64,000 nt of DNA, from positions 124,001 to 188,000 of the forward strand of contig NZ_JAHTMW010000010.1 of assembly GCF_026236535.1 (NCBI RefSeq), read 5' to 3'. This DNA comes from Streptomyces sp. SKN60 (GTDB lineage Bacteria > Actinomycetota > Actinomycetes > Streptomycetales > Streptomycetaceae). The position numbers and the translations under genes are program-made. Positions 43,990-52,146 of the stretch are shown here, one piece after another. Below the pieces are notes generated by a model. The model was not told where the DNA came from. It saw only the letters and a program-made list of their open reading frames with translations, and ran no database searches. Numbering within the stretch: position 1 is the stretch's first letter; every line of letters begins with the position of its first letter.

Positions 43990-44223
43990 TCAGGCGTTGA
44001 CGCAGGTGTTGCCGAAGGCGGGGTTCAGCAGCCCGATGATGGACACCGTGTTGCCGCACACGTTCACGGGAACGTGAACCGGCACCTGGACGACGTTGCC
44101 CGAGAGGACACCGGGGGAACCGATGGCCGCACCCTGGGCACCCGCGTCGGCAACGGCCATGCCCGCACCCGCGAGAACGAGACCGCCGGTGGCAGCCGCA
44201 GCAGCGACGACCTTCTTGATCAT
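43990..44223 (-). CDS. chpH: ChpH-type short chaplin
   Basis: A 77-residue secreted protein. A signal peptide of about 26 residues (to AVADA) leaves one chaplin domain of about 50 residues with two cysteines (VCGNTVSIIGLLNPAFGNTC). Short chaplins form amyloid-like rodlet films on spores and hyphae; ChpH is one of those kept in all well-studied Streptomyces. ATG follows AAGGAGG with six bases' spacing, a strong site that suits a highly made protein. Confidence 0.96.
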   Translation of the reverse strand: MIKKVVAAAAATGGLVLAGAGMAVADAGAQGAAIGSPGVLSGNVVQVPVHVPVNVCGNTVSIIGLLNPAFGNTCVNA

Positions 44224-44289
44224 TATTCCTCCTTGTTGGCAATGCGGTCCCAGCCGCGGACCGCACCACCTGTAACGAGGGGGAATCTT

Positions 44290-44306
44290 GGGGGCTACGA
44301 GCCCCC
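44290..44306. terminator. Small hairpin between the M20 peptidase gene and chpH
   Basis: GGGGGCT (44290-44296) and AGCCCCC (44300-44306) pair, 70 bases past the peptidase stop. It may end that transcript or lie in the chpH leader. Confidence 0.4.
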
Positions 44307-44376
44307 TCGGGCATTCACTCTTTCCGGTGCCTCGTGGACGCGCGGTCGATTCCGCCCCGCCCGGCCGCCGGTCCCG

Positions 44377-45702
44377 TCAGCTCGCGTCGAGGAAGCGGTC
44401 CAGGACGCGGACGCCGAACTTGAGCCCGTCCACCGGGACCCGCTCGTCCACACCGTGGAACATGCCGGCGAAGTCCAGCTCCGGCGGCAGCTGGAGCGGC
44501 GCGAAGCCGAAGCAGCGGATGCCGAGGTCGTCGAAGGACTTGGCGTCGGTGCCGCCGGAGAGCATGTACGGCACGGCCCGGGCGATCGGGTCCTCGGCGC
44601 GCAGCGCCAGCTGCATGGCGTCGACCAGGGCGCCGTCGAAGCTGGTCTCCAGGGCCTTGTCGCCGTGCACGTCCTCGCGCTTGACGCGCGGGCCGAGGAT
44701 GCGGTCGAGGTCGGCCAGGAACTCCTCCTCGTAACCGGGCAGGAAGCGGCCGTCGACGTGCGCGGTGGCCTGGCCGGGGATGACGTTCACCTTGTAGCCG
44801 GCGCCGAGCATGGTGGGGGCGGCGGAGTTGCGCAGGGTGGCGCCGACCATCTTGGCGATGCCGCCCAGCTTGGCGAGGGTGGCGTCCATGTCCTCGGGGT
44901 CGAGCGGGGTGCCGAGGGCGTCCGAGAGCTCGTCCAGGAAGGACCGCACGGTCTTGGTGACCCGCACCGGCCACTGGTGGCGGCCGAGCCGGCCGACGGC
45001 CTCGCACAGCTCGGTGATCGCGTTGTCGTTGTTGGTCATGGAGCCGTGCCCGGCGGTGCCCTCGACGGTCAGCCGCATCCAGTGCATGCCCTTCTGGGCC
45101 GTCTCGACCAGGTAGAGCCGCAGGTTCTCGTTGACGGTGAAGGAGAAGCCGCCGACCTCGCCGATCGCCTCCGTCACACCTTCGAACAGATCGCGGTGGT
45201 GGTCGACCAGATGGCGGGCGCCGTAGGTGCCGCCGGCCTCCTCGTCGGCCATGAAGGCGAGGACGACGTCGCGCGGGGGCTTGCGGCCGCTGCGCATCCG
45301 CTCGCGGACGACCGCGAGGGTCATCGCGTCCATGTCCTTCATGTCGACAGCGCCGCGGCCCCACACGCACCCGTCGGCGACCTCGCCGGAGAAGGGGTGG
45401 TGGGTCCAGTCCTCCGCGTTGGCCGGCACCACGTCGGTGTGCCCGTGGATGAGCAGGGCCGGCCGCGAGGGGTCCTCGCCCTCGATCCGGGCCACGGTGG
45501 AGGCCCGTCCCTTGTGCGACTCGATGATCTTCGGCTCCAGGCCGACCTCGGCGAGCTTCTCGGCGACGTACTCGGCCGCCGCCCGCTCGCCCGGCCCCGA
45601 GTGGTCGCCGTAGTTGCTGGTGTCGATACGGATGAGGTCCCGGCACAGATCGACGACCTCGTCCTCGCCCGTCAGGCCCCGGCCGGTGTTCGACTCGCTC
45701 AC
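44377..45702 (-). CDS. M20/M25/M40-family zinc metallopeptidase
   Basis: A 441-residue cytoplasmic aminoacylase or dipeptidase. The two-metal site is visible: LLIHGHTDVVP with His and Asp, WGRGAVDMKD with the bridging Asp, the catalytic Glu pair in FMADEEAGG, and the last His in FAGMFHGVDERV. The dimerisation domain sits between (VEGTAGHGSMTNNDNAI). The substrate is unknown. GTG follows GGGAGG. It is transcribed away from the tRNA-Leu gene. Confidence 0.92.
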   Translation of the reverse strand: MSESNTGRGLTGEDEVVDLCRDLIRIDTSNYGDHSGPGERAAAEYVAEKLAEVGLEPKIIESHKGRASTVARIEGEDPSRPALLIHGHTDVVPANAEDWTHHPFSGEVADGCVWGRGAVDMKDMDAMTLAVVRERMRSGRKPPRDVVLAFMADEEAGGTYGARHLVDHHRDLFEGVTEAIGEVGGFSFTVNENLRLYLVETAQKGMHWMRLTVEGTAGHGSMTNNDNAITELCEAVGRLGRHQWPVRVTKTVRSFLDELSDALGTPLDPEDMDATLAKLGGIAKMVGATLRNSAAPTMLGAGYKVNVIPGQATAHVDGRFLPGYEEEFLADLDRILGPRVKREDVHGDKALETSFDGALVDAMQLALRAEDPIARAVPYMLSGGTDAKSFDDLGIRCFGFAPLQLPPELDFAGMFHGVDERVPVDGLKFGVRVLDRFLDAS

Positions 45703-45899
45703 GCTGTTCCTCCCGCTGCGCGCCCCATGACTGTGGTCCCCCCTATCCTCGCCCGCCGCCCCGGCCCGGCCCAAGGCCCCCCGCCCCGAGGTGGCGCCAG
45801 GGCGTGCCGGGGCGGCACCGGGGTGGTGATCGACCACCCCAGATGTTTGCTATGGTTTTCCTCGTCGGAAGGGGCCGCGAGCCCCGGAGGACACACCCC

Positions 45900-45987
45900 G
45901 TCCGGGTGGCGGAATGGCAGACGCGCTAGCTTGAGGTGCTAGTGCCCTTTATCGGGCGTGGGGGTTCAAGTCCCCCCTCGGACACCA
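45900..45987 (+). tRNA. tRNA-Leu (anticodon GAG)
   Basis: The 88-base gene folds as a class II tRNA with a long variable arm. The acceptor stem pairs GTCCGGG with CTCGGAC, the anticodon stem is CTAGC/GCTAG with loop TTGAGGT giving GAG, and the T-loop is GTTCAAG. The CCA end is encoded (45985-45987). GAG reads CTC and CTT leucine codons; CTC is very common in this genome. Confidence 0.97.
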
Positions 45988-45994
45988 GCCGAAG

Positions 45995-46021
45995 AGGCCC
46001 CACAGCAATGTGGGGCCTTTT
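45995..46021 (+). terminator. Terminator of tRNA-Leu
   Basis: AGGCCCCACA (45995-46004) and TGTGGGGCCT (46009-46018) form a perfect 10-bp stem followed by Ts. It begins seven bases after the tRNA. Confidence 0.92.
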
Positions 46022-46061
46022 CGCATGTCAGGCGTACGCCGGTCGCCTGTCGGCCGCCCGT

Positions 46062-46067
46062 TACGGT
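46062..46067 (+). promoter_or_regulatory. Candidate -10 of the pseudouridine synthase gene (leaderless)
   Basis: TACGGT ends six bases before the GTG at 46074. It lies just behind the tRNA terminator, so the gene needs its own promoter. Confidence 0.5.
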
Positions 46068-46073
46068 GGGGGC

Positions 46074-47030
46074 GTGCGACGCAGAACCAAGGCCCCCTCC
46101 TCTCCCCTCCCCCAGCGCGACGGGATCGACGCCGTGCGGGTGCGGCTGCCCGAGGATCCGGGCGGCGCCTGGGCGAGCGTCGGCGCGTTCCTGGTCGGGC
46201 GGTACGGGGCGGCCGTCGGGGTGGAGCGCATCGAGGGGATGCTGCGCGAGGGGCGGTTCGTCGGGGTCGACGGGCGGGCCATAGCGGCGGGCGAGGCGTA
46301 CGAGGCCGGGCGGTATCTGTGGTTCCACCGGGAGTTTCCGGCCGAGGAGCGGGTGCCGGGCGAGGTCCGGGTGGTGTACCGGGACGAGCGGATCGTCGTG
46401 GCGGACAAGCCGCACTTCCTGGCGACGATGCCGCGCGGGGGCCATGTGAAGGAGACGCTCCTCGCCCGGCTGCGGCGGGACCTCGGACTGCCGGAGCTGC
46501 AGCCGGCGCACCGGCTCGACCGGCTGACGGCGGGCCTGGTGCTGTGTGTCGTACGGCCGGAGGACCGCGGGGCGTACCAGACGCTGTTCCGGGACCGGGC
46601 GGTGGGCAAGTCGTACGAGGCGGTGGCGCCGTACGACCCGGCGGTGGAGCTGCCGGCGACCGTGCGGAGCCGGATCGAGAAGGAGCGCGGGGTGCTGGCC
46701 GCCCGGGAGGTGCCGGGCGAGCCGAACGCCGAGAGCCGGATCGAGCTCCTCGTGCACGAAGGCGGGCTTGCCCGGTACCGGCTGGTGCCGGTGACCGGGC
46801 GGACCCATCAGCTGCGGGTGCACATGAACGCGCTCGGGCTGCCGATCCGCCACGATCCCCTGTATCCGGTGGTGCGGGAGGACGGGCCGGAGGACTTCGG
46901 GCGGCCGCTGCAGCTGCTCGCGCGGTCGCTGGTGTTCACCGACCCGGTCACGGGTGAGCTCAGGAGGTTCCTGAGCCGGCGGCCTCTCCAAGGCCTCCAA
47001 GGCCTCGGTGATCTCAGTGGCCTCGCCTGA
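46074..47030 (+). CDS. RluA-family pseudouridine synthase
   Basis: A 318-residue RNA-modifying enzyme. The catalytic aspartate is in PAHRLDRLTAGLVL at about residue 147. GKSYEAVAPYDP and TGRTHQLRVHMNALGLPI are further family motifs. The N-terminal 90 residues look like a diverged S4-type RNA-binding part. The target uridine in rRNA or tRNA cannot be read. The C-terminus overlaps the convergent metallo-hydrolase gene by 17 bases. Confidence 0.93.
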   Translation: MRRRTKAPSSPLPQRDGIDAVRVRLPEDPGGAWASVGAFLVGRYGAAVGVERIEGMLREGRFVGVDGRAIAAGEAYEAGRYLWFHREFPAEERVPGEVRVVYRDERIVVADKPHFLATMPRGGHVKETLLARLRRDLGLPELQPAHRLDRLTAGLVLCVVRPEDRGAYQTLFRDRAVGKSYEAVAPYDPAVELPATVRSRIEKERGVLAAREVPGEPNAESRIELLVHEGGLARYRLVPVTGRTHQLRVHMNALGLPIRHDPLYPVVREDGPEDFGRPLQLLARSLVFTDPVTGELRRFLSRRPLQGLQGLGDLSGLA

Positions 47031-47643
47031 GCCACTCCTCCAGGTGCGGGGCCTCCTCCCCGATCGTGGTGGGGTCGCCGTGGCCGGTGCGGACCACCGT
47101 CTCCGGCGGGAGCGTGAGCAGTTTCGTACGGATGGAGTCGACGATGGTCGGGAAGTCCGAGTAGGACCGGCCGGTCGCGCCCGGGCCGCCCTGGAAGAGG
47201 GTGTCGCCGGAGAAGACCGTGGCAAGGTCGGGGGCGTACAGGCAGACCGCTCCGGGGGCGTGGCCCGGGGTGTGGAGGACCGTGAGGTCCGTCCCGGCGA
47301 TGGTGAGGACCTGGCCGTCGGCGAGGTCGCCGTCCGGGCTGTGATCCGGGTGGGTCAGCTTCCACAGCGGCTGGTCGGCGGGGTGCAGCAGGATCCGGGC
47401 GCCGGTGGCGGCGGCCAGCGCCGGGGCCGCGTCGATGTGGTCGTCGTGGGCGTGGGTGCAGACGATGGCGCGCAGGGCGCGCCCTTCGAGGGCGGCCAGG
47501 ATGGCCTGGGCGTCGTGGGCGGCGTCGATGACGAGGGCCTCGGTGTCGTCGCCGACGATCCAGACGTTGTTGTCGACCTCCCAGGTGCCGCCGTCGAGGC
47601 TGAAGGTGCCGGAGGTGACCAGACGGTCGATGCGGGCGCCCAT
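47014..47643 (-). CDS. Metallo-beta-lactamase-fold hydrolase beside a mycothiol dehydrogenase
   Basis: A 209-residue glyoxalase II-like hydrolase. The metal site is THAHDDHIDA, with further ligands in HTPGHAPGAVCLY, FSGDTLF and RTGHGDPT. Its ATG shares one base with the stop of the dehydrogenase gene (TGATG), so the two are translated together. The arrangement suggests it cleaves the S-formylmycothiol made by the dehydrogenase, but this is inference. Confidence 0.9.
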   Translation of the reverse strand: MGARIDRLVTSGTFSLDGGTWEVDNNVWIVGDDTEALVIDAAHDAQAILAALEGRALRAIVCTHAHDDHIDAAPALAAATGARILLHPADQPLWKLTHPDHSPDGDLADGQVLTIAGTDLTVLHTPGHAPGAVCLYAPDLATVFSGDTLFQGGPGATGRSYSDFPTIVDSIRTKLLTLPPETVVRTGHGDPTTIGEEAPHLEEWLRRGH

Positions 47644-48728
47644 CAGAAGACCACCACCGAGCGCAGCACGTCGCCCTCGTGCATGCGGGCGAAGGCCTTC
47701 TCGACGTCGCCGAGTCCGATGGTCTCGGTGACGAAGGCGCCGAGGTCGATGCGGCCCTGCTGGTTCAGGTCGATGAGCATCGGGAAGTCGCGGGACGGCA
47801 GACAGTCGCCGTACCAGGAGGACTTGAGCGCGCCGCCGCGGCCGAAGACGTCGAGCAGCGGGAGTTCGAGCTTCATCTCGGGGGTGGGGACGCCGACGAG
47901 AACGACGGTGCCGGCCAGGTCGCGGGCGTGGAAGGCCTGCACGTACGTCTCGGGGCGGCCGACCGCCTCGATGACGATGTCGGCGCCGAAGCCGCCGGTG
48001 AGCTCGCGGATCGCCTCGACGGGGTCGGCGGTGCGGGAGTTGACGGTGTGGGTGGCGCCCATCTCCTGCGCCTTGGCGAGCTTGCGGTCGTCGATGTCGA
48101 CGGCGATGATCCGGGCGGCTCCGGCGAGCCGGGAGCCGACGACGGCCGCGTCGCCGACGCCGCCGCAGCCGATGACGGCGACGCTGTCGCCGCGGCCGAC
48201 GTTGCCGGTGTTGATGGCGGCGCCGATGCCGGCCATCACGCCGCAGCCGAGGAGGCCGGCGATCTCGGGGGCGACGGAGGGGTCGACCTTGGTGCACTGT
48301 CCGGCGTGCACGAGGGTCTTCTCGGCGAAGGCGCCGATGCCGAGGGCGGGCGAGAGCTCCGTACCGTCGGCGAGGGTCATCTTCTGCTGGGCGTTGTGGG
48401 TGTTGAAGCAGTACCAGGGTCGGCCGCGCCGGCAGGCGCGGCACTGGCCGCACACCGCGCGCCAGTTGAGGATCACGAAGTCGCCGGGCGCGACGTCGGT
48501 GACGCCGGCGCCGACGGACTCGACGATTCCGGCGGCCTCGTGGCCGAGCAGGAAGGGGAACTCGTCGTTGATCCCGCCCTGCTTGTAGTGGAGGTCGGTG
48601 TGGCAGACCCCGCAGGCCTGCACCTTCACCACGGCCTCGCCGGGACCGGGGTCGGGGATCACGATCGTCTCGACCCGGACCGGCTCGTTCTTGCCGGGGG
48701 CGACGACCCCCTGGACCTGCTGCGGCAT
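47643..48728 (-). CDS. S-(hydroxymethyl)mycothiol dehydrogenase
   Basis: A 361-residue zinc alcohol dehydrogenase that oxidises the formaldehyde-mycothiol adduct with NAD. The catalytic zinc ligands lie in ACGVCHTDLHY and LGHEAAG. The structural zinc Cys cluster is CGQCRACRRGRPWYC, and the NAD loop is GCGGVGDAAV. The start MPQQVQGVVAPGKNEPV and NTHNAQQKMTLADGTELSPALGIGAFAEKTLVH match the mycothiol-dependent class. mshC, 15 kb away, supplies the cofactor pathway. The ATG has GAGAAGG upstream. Confidence 0.93.
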   Translation of the reverse strand: MPQQVQGVVAPGKNEPVRVETIVIPDPGPGEAVVKVQACGVCHTDLHYKQGGINDEFPFLLGHEAAGIVESVGAGVTDVAPGDFVILNWRAVCGQCRACRRGRPWYCFNTHNAQQKMTLADGTELSPALGIGAFAEKTLVHAGQCTKVDPSVAPEIAGLLGCGVMAGIGAAINTGNVGRGDSVAVIGCGGVGDAAVVGSRLAGAARIIAVDIDDRKLAKAQEMGATHTVNSRTADPVEAIRELTGGFGADIVIEAVGRPETYVQAFHARDLAGTVVLVGVPTPEMKLELPLLDVFGRGGALKSSWYGDCLPSRDFPMLIDLNQQGRIDLGAFVTETIGLGDVEKAFARMHEGDVLRSVVVF

Positions 48729-48799
48729 CGTGGACTTCCCTTCTCCGACAGCCTGTGCGCTGTAAGGATCTTGCGTACCACTATCTCCTGACAAAACGC

Positions 48800-48832
48800 G
48801 AGACCCCCGCAGTTCGTGCCTGCGGGGGCCTC
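48800..48832 (-). terminator. Terminator after the amino-acid permease gene
   Basis: Thirteen-base arms (48800-48812 and 48820-48832) pair with one G-U in minus-strand RNA, followed by a GTTTTG stretch on that strand. It lies about 60 bases past the permease stop. Confidence 0.75.
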
Positions 48833-48855
48833 TTGTCCCGTGGGGGGTGCGGGGT

Positions 48856-48906
48856 GGGGATCAGTCCCGGACGGGGATCAGTCCCGGGCGGGGATCAGTC
48901 CCGGGC
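48856..48906. repeat. Three tandem copies of a 17-base unit over the permease stop codon
   Basis: GGGGATCAGTCCCGGGC occurs at 48856-48872 (one base different), 48873-48889 and 48890-48906. The permease stop (48895-48897) is inside the gene-proximal copy. Confidence 0.95.
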
Positions 48907-50364
48907 GCCGGCGCCCTGGGTCGCGCGGACCCGGCCGCGGACCAGGAACCAGCCGCCGACCAGCGCGGCCGCGATGAGCGGCAGGCAGGCGACGGTGGTG
49001 CGGCCGACGCCGCCGTCCATCCACATGAGGACCAGGACGGTGCCGAGGAAGAGCAGCGTCACGATCTGGGTGTACGGGGCCCAGGGCAGCTGGTACGAGG
49101 GCCGGACGAGCTTGCCCTCCTTGGCGCGGCGGACGAACAGCAGCGAGCAGACCATGATCATGGCCCAGGTGCCGATGATGCCGATGGAGGCGAAGTTGAG
49201 CACCAGCTCGAAGGCCTCGCCGGGCATCCGGTAGTTGAGGAAGACGCCGACGACGCCGAAGCCCGCGGTGAGCAGGATGCCGCCGTAGGGGACGCCGCCG
49301 CGGTTCATCACGCCGGTGAACTTGGGCGCCGAGCCGGCGAGGGACATCGAGCGCAGGATGCGGCCGGTGGAGTAGAGGCCCGAGTTGAGGCTGGAGAGGG
49401 CGGCGGTGAGCACGACCAGGTTCATCACGCCGGCGGCGCCGGGGATGCCCAGCTTGTCGAAGACGGTGACGAAGGGGCTCTGGTCGCCGGTGTACGCGGT
49501 GAACGGGAGGATCAGCGCGAGCAGGACGACGGAGCCGACGTAGAACAGGCCCACGCGCCACATGATCGAGTTGATCGCCTTCGGCATGATCTTCTCGGGG
49601 TTCTCGGTCTCGCCGGCGGCGACGCCGCACAGCTCGACGGAGGCGTAGGCGAAGACGACGCCCTGGATGAGCAGCAGCATCGGCATGACGCCGTTGGGGA
49701 AGATGCCGCCGTTCTCGGTGATGTTGGCGAGGCCGGGGGTGTGGCCGCCGACCTCGTGCTGGGTGACGACGAGGTAGATGCCGACGAGCATGAAGGCGAC
49801 CAGGGCGCCGACCTTGATGATCGCGAACCAGAACTCCATCTCGCCGAAGTACTTCACCGAGATGAGGTTGGCGGCGAGGACGATCGCGAGGGCGATCAGG
49901 GCGAGCACCCACTGCGGGATGTCGCTGAACATCGACCAGAAGTGGGCGTAGGTCGCGGCGGCGGTGATGTCGGCGACGGCGGTGGTCGACCAGTTGAGGA
50001 AGTACAGCCAGCCGGCCGTGTAGGCGCCCTTCTCGCCCATGAACTCACGGGCGTAGGAGACGAAGGCGCCGGAGGAGGGCCGGTAGAGCACCAGCTCGCC
50101 GAGGGCACGGACCACGAAGAAGGCGAAGACGCCGCACACCGCGTAGGCGATGAAGAGGGAGGGTCCGGCGTTGGCCATGCGGCCGCCGGCGCCGAGGAAC
50201 AGGCCCGTGCCGATCGCGCCGCCGATGGCGATCATGTTGATGTGCCGGGACTTGAGGTCCTTGCGGTATCCGGCGTCGCCGGCGTCCACGTGGGTGGAGG
50301 CCGCCGTGCCTGAGGCCGCCGGGGTGGCGGACAGCGGGTCGGCCGCAGTGATGCGGTCACTCAT
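48895..50364 (-). CDS. Amino-acid permease (APC superfamily)
   Basis: A 489-residue transporter with about twelve membrane helices. The AAT-family start reads KDLKSRHINMIAIGGAIGTGLFLGAGG. GELVLYRPSSGAFVSYAREFMGEKGAY and ELCGVAAGETENPEKIMPKAIN are diagnostic for the GABA, proline and aromatic amino-acid permease group. It should import amino acids with protons; the exact substrate is open. The first 50 residues are cytoplasmic. ATG start. Confidence 0.93.
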   Translation of the reverse strand: MSDRITAADPLSATPAASGTAASTHVDAGDAGYRKDLKSRHINMIAIGGAIGTGLFLGAGGRMANAGPSLFIAYAVCGVFAFFVVRALGELVLYRPSSGAFVSYAREFMGEKGAYTAGWLYFLNWSTTAVADITAAATYAHFWSMFSDIPQWVLALIALAIVLAANLISVKYFGEMEFWFAIIKVGALVAFMLVGIYLVVTQHEVGGHTPGLANITENGGIFPNGVMPMLLLIQGVVFAYASVELCGVAAGETENPEKIMPKAINSIMWRVGLFYVGSVVLLALILPFTAYTGDQSPFVTVFDKLGIPGAAGVMNLVVLTAALSSLNSGLYSTGRILRSMSLAGSAPKFTGVMNRGGVPYGGILLTAGFGVVGVFLNYRMPGEAFELVLNFASIGIIGTWAMIMVCSLLFVRRAKEGKLVRPSYQLPWAPYTQIVTLLFLGTVLVLMWMDGGVGRTTVACLPLIAAALVGGWFLVRGRVRATQGAGARD

Positions 50365-50556
50365 GGAGTTGTTCGCCTTCGTGAGGGGGAGGGTGTGCGG
50401 TGCCCGGCCGTGCCCTTGTGGGGCTTTCCGGCACGGCCAGCGCACATCCTCACGGCAACACCCGGTAACTGACTGTGGCCGAAATCACTGAAGGGCCGGA
50501 TTTGAGGTAGTTCAGAGGTTACGCGCGGGTGAACAAGCGGGTGGGTGGACGGGGCG

Positions 50557-51261
50557 TCACGGCGCGAGGACGTCCAGCTCCTTGAGGGCGCCGACCGCGA
50601 TCTGCCGGGTCAGCTCCTCGGCGCGCACCGCGTTCTTCTCCCGTACGGCCTCGGCGACCTGGACGTGCAGGGTGACGGCGGCCGGGTCCGGGTCCTCGAA
50701 CATCACCTGGTGGTGGGTGCGGCCGGTGAGCACCTCGGCGACGACGTCGCCGAGCCGGGCGAACATCTCGTTGCCGGAGGCGTTGAGGACGACCCGGTGG
50801 AAGGCGATGTCGTGCACCAGATACGCCTCCAGCTGCCGGCCGCGCGAGGTGGCGACCATGCCGAGGGCCTGCTCGGTGAGCTCGCGGCACTGCTCGGGGG
50901 TGGCGTTCAGCGCGGCGAGCCCGGCGGCGACCGGCTCGATCGCGGAGCGCAGCACGGTGAGCGAGCGCAGCTGGCGGGGGCGGTCGGCGCCGGCCAGGCG
51001 CCAGCGGATGACCTGGGGGTCGTACACGTTCCAGCGCTCGGTGGGCAGCACGATCACGCCGACCCGGCGCCGGGACTCGACCAGGTGCATGGACTCCAGG
51101 ACGCGGACGACCTCGCGCACCACGGTCCGGGAGACGTCGAAGCGCTCGGCGATCTCGTCGGAGCGGAGCACGGTGCCGGGCGGGTACTCCCCGGCCGTGA
51201 TGGCCAGGCCCAGGGTGGCCAGGACCTGCGGATGGAGCCCCTGAGCGGCCGGTGTCGTCAT
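50557..51261 (-). CDS. gntR: GntR/FadR-family repressor of the gluconate genes
   Basis: A 234-residue regulator. The winged helix (about 15-75) reads LGLAITAGEYPPGTVLRSDEIAERFDVSRTVVREVVRVLE. The all-helical FCD effector domain has the metal-type ligands Asp in VHDIAFHR and later His residues. It is divergent from gntK-gntP with palindromes between, so it most likely represses them until gluconate or gluconate 6-phosphate binds. TAGGCT seven bases before the ATG suggests a leaderless message. The gene symbol is assigned from context. Confidence 0.88.
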   Translation of the reverse strand: MTTPAAQGLHPQVLATLGLAITAGEYPPGTVLRSDEIAERFDVSRTVVREVVRVLESMHLVESRRRVGVIVLPTERWNVYDPQVIRWRLAGADRPRQLRSLTVLRSAIEPVAAGLAALNATPEQCRELTEQALGMVATSRGRQLEAYLVHDIAFHRVVLNASGNEMFARLGDVVAEVLTGRTHHQVMFEDPDPAAVTLHVQVAEAVREKNAVRAEELTRQIAVGALKELDVLAP

Positions 51262-51268
51262 GGCCGCA

Positions 51269-51274
51269 AGCCTA
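51269..51274 (-). promoter_or_regulatory. Candidate -10 of gntR (leaderless)
   Basis: TAGGCT on the minus strand ends seven bases before the ATG at 51261. Confidence 0.5.
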
Positions 51275-51350
51275 TGCGGGCCGGGCCCGATGATCACACC
51301 CGAGAGCGGCCGAAGCCTCGGTCGCGTCCCTGTCACGCCCGGCGGGAATT

Positions 51351-51407
51351 AAAAGTACGACTTTTATGTCACAGACTCTTGAATACGTCGTACTCAATGG
51401 GTTTCAT
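51351..51407 (+). promoter_or_regulatory. gntK promoter with candidate GntR operators
   Basis: AAAAGT-ACG-ACTTTT (51351-51365) is a perfect palindrome. TTGAATACGTCGTACTCAA (51379-51397) is a 19-base palindrome with one mismatched pair. The second covers a -35-like TTGAAT (51379-51384); TTTCAT (51402-51407) follows 17 bases later as a possible -10. A repressor there would block gntK. Confidence 0.65.
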
Positions 51408-51451
51408 GAGCGCGACGGATCGATGTCGAAGAAGACAGCGAGGCACCACCC

Positions 51452-52006
51452 ATGAGCACCACCCCTCACGCCACGGCGGCGAGCGGCCGTCCCCCGGTCG
51501 TCGTCGTGATGGGCGTCGCAGGAACCGGCAAGACGACGATCGGCCCCCTGGTCGCCGAGGCGCTCGACCTCCCCTACGCGGAGGGCGACGACTTCCACCC
51601 GGCGGCCAACGTGGCCAAGATGTCGGCCGGCGTGCCGCTCGACGACCGTGACCGCGAGCCCTGGCTCGACGCGATCGGCGCGTGGGCGCACGACCGGGCC
51701 GGGCTCGGCGGTGTGGTGAGCAGCTCCGCGCTCAAGCGGGTCTACCGGGACCGGCTGCGCGCGGCCGCCCCCGGTGTGGTCTTCCTGCATCTGACCGGGG
51801 ACCGGGAGCTGATCGAGCGGCGGATGAAGGCCCGCAAGGGGCACTTCATGCCGACCGCGCTCCTCGACTCCCAGTTCGCCACCCTGCAGCCGCTGCGGGA
51901 GGACGAGGCCGGCGTCGCCGTCGACGTCTCCGGCACCCCCGAGGAGATCACCGCCCGGGCCGTCGCCGCGCTGCGGCGGCTCACCGACTGCACCACCCCC
52001 GCCTGA
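51452..52006 (+). CDS. gntK: Gluconokinase
   Basis: GntK (184 residues) phosphorylates gluconate to 6-phosphogluconate with ATP for the pentose phosphate pathway. The P-loop is GVAGTGKTT at residues 21-29. EGDDFHPAANVAKMSAGVPLDDRDREPWL is the gluconate-binding signature, and SSSALKRVYRDRLR and the lid KARKGHFMPTALLDSQFATLQ are also typical. ATG start. gntP follows after 140 bases that include a run of eight C. Confidence 0.96.
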   Translation: MSTTPHATAASGRPPVVVVMGVAGTGKTTIGPLVAEALDLPYAEGDDFHPAANVAKMSAGVPLDDRDREPWLDAIGAWAHDRAGLGGVVSSSALKRVYRDRLRAAAPGVVFLHLTGDRELIERRMKARKGHFMPTALLDSQFATLQPLREDEAGVAVDVSGTPEEITARAVAALRRLTDCTTPA

Positions 52007-52146
52007 CCGGACGCCCGGTCGGACCCCCTTCCCGACCGGGCCCGGGCCACCCCCCCCATGGCCCCACCGGCCGTTCCGGCCCCGAAGCCCTCCCCCGGGC
52101 CTCCGGGCCGCTGTCCCCCGTCCCCCCTGACCCCAAGGGATCCCCC

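Noticed and set aside
45900..46021. tRNA-Leu as the attachment site of an integrated element
   Set aside because: No second copy of the tRNA 3' end, no integrase and no foreign-looking genes lie downstream; the tRNA is followed by its own terminator.
48856..48906. A small CRISPR array
   Set aside because: The 17-base units touch each other with no spacers between them; the same holds for the arrays near 13.1, 17.2 and 63.6 kb.
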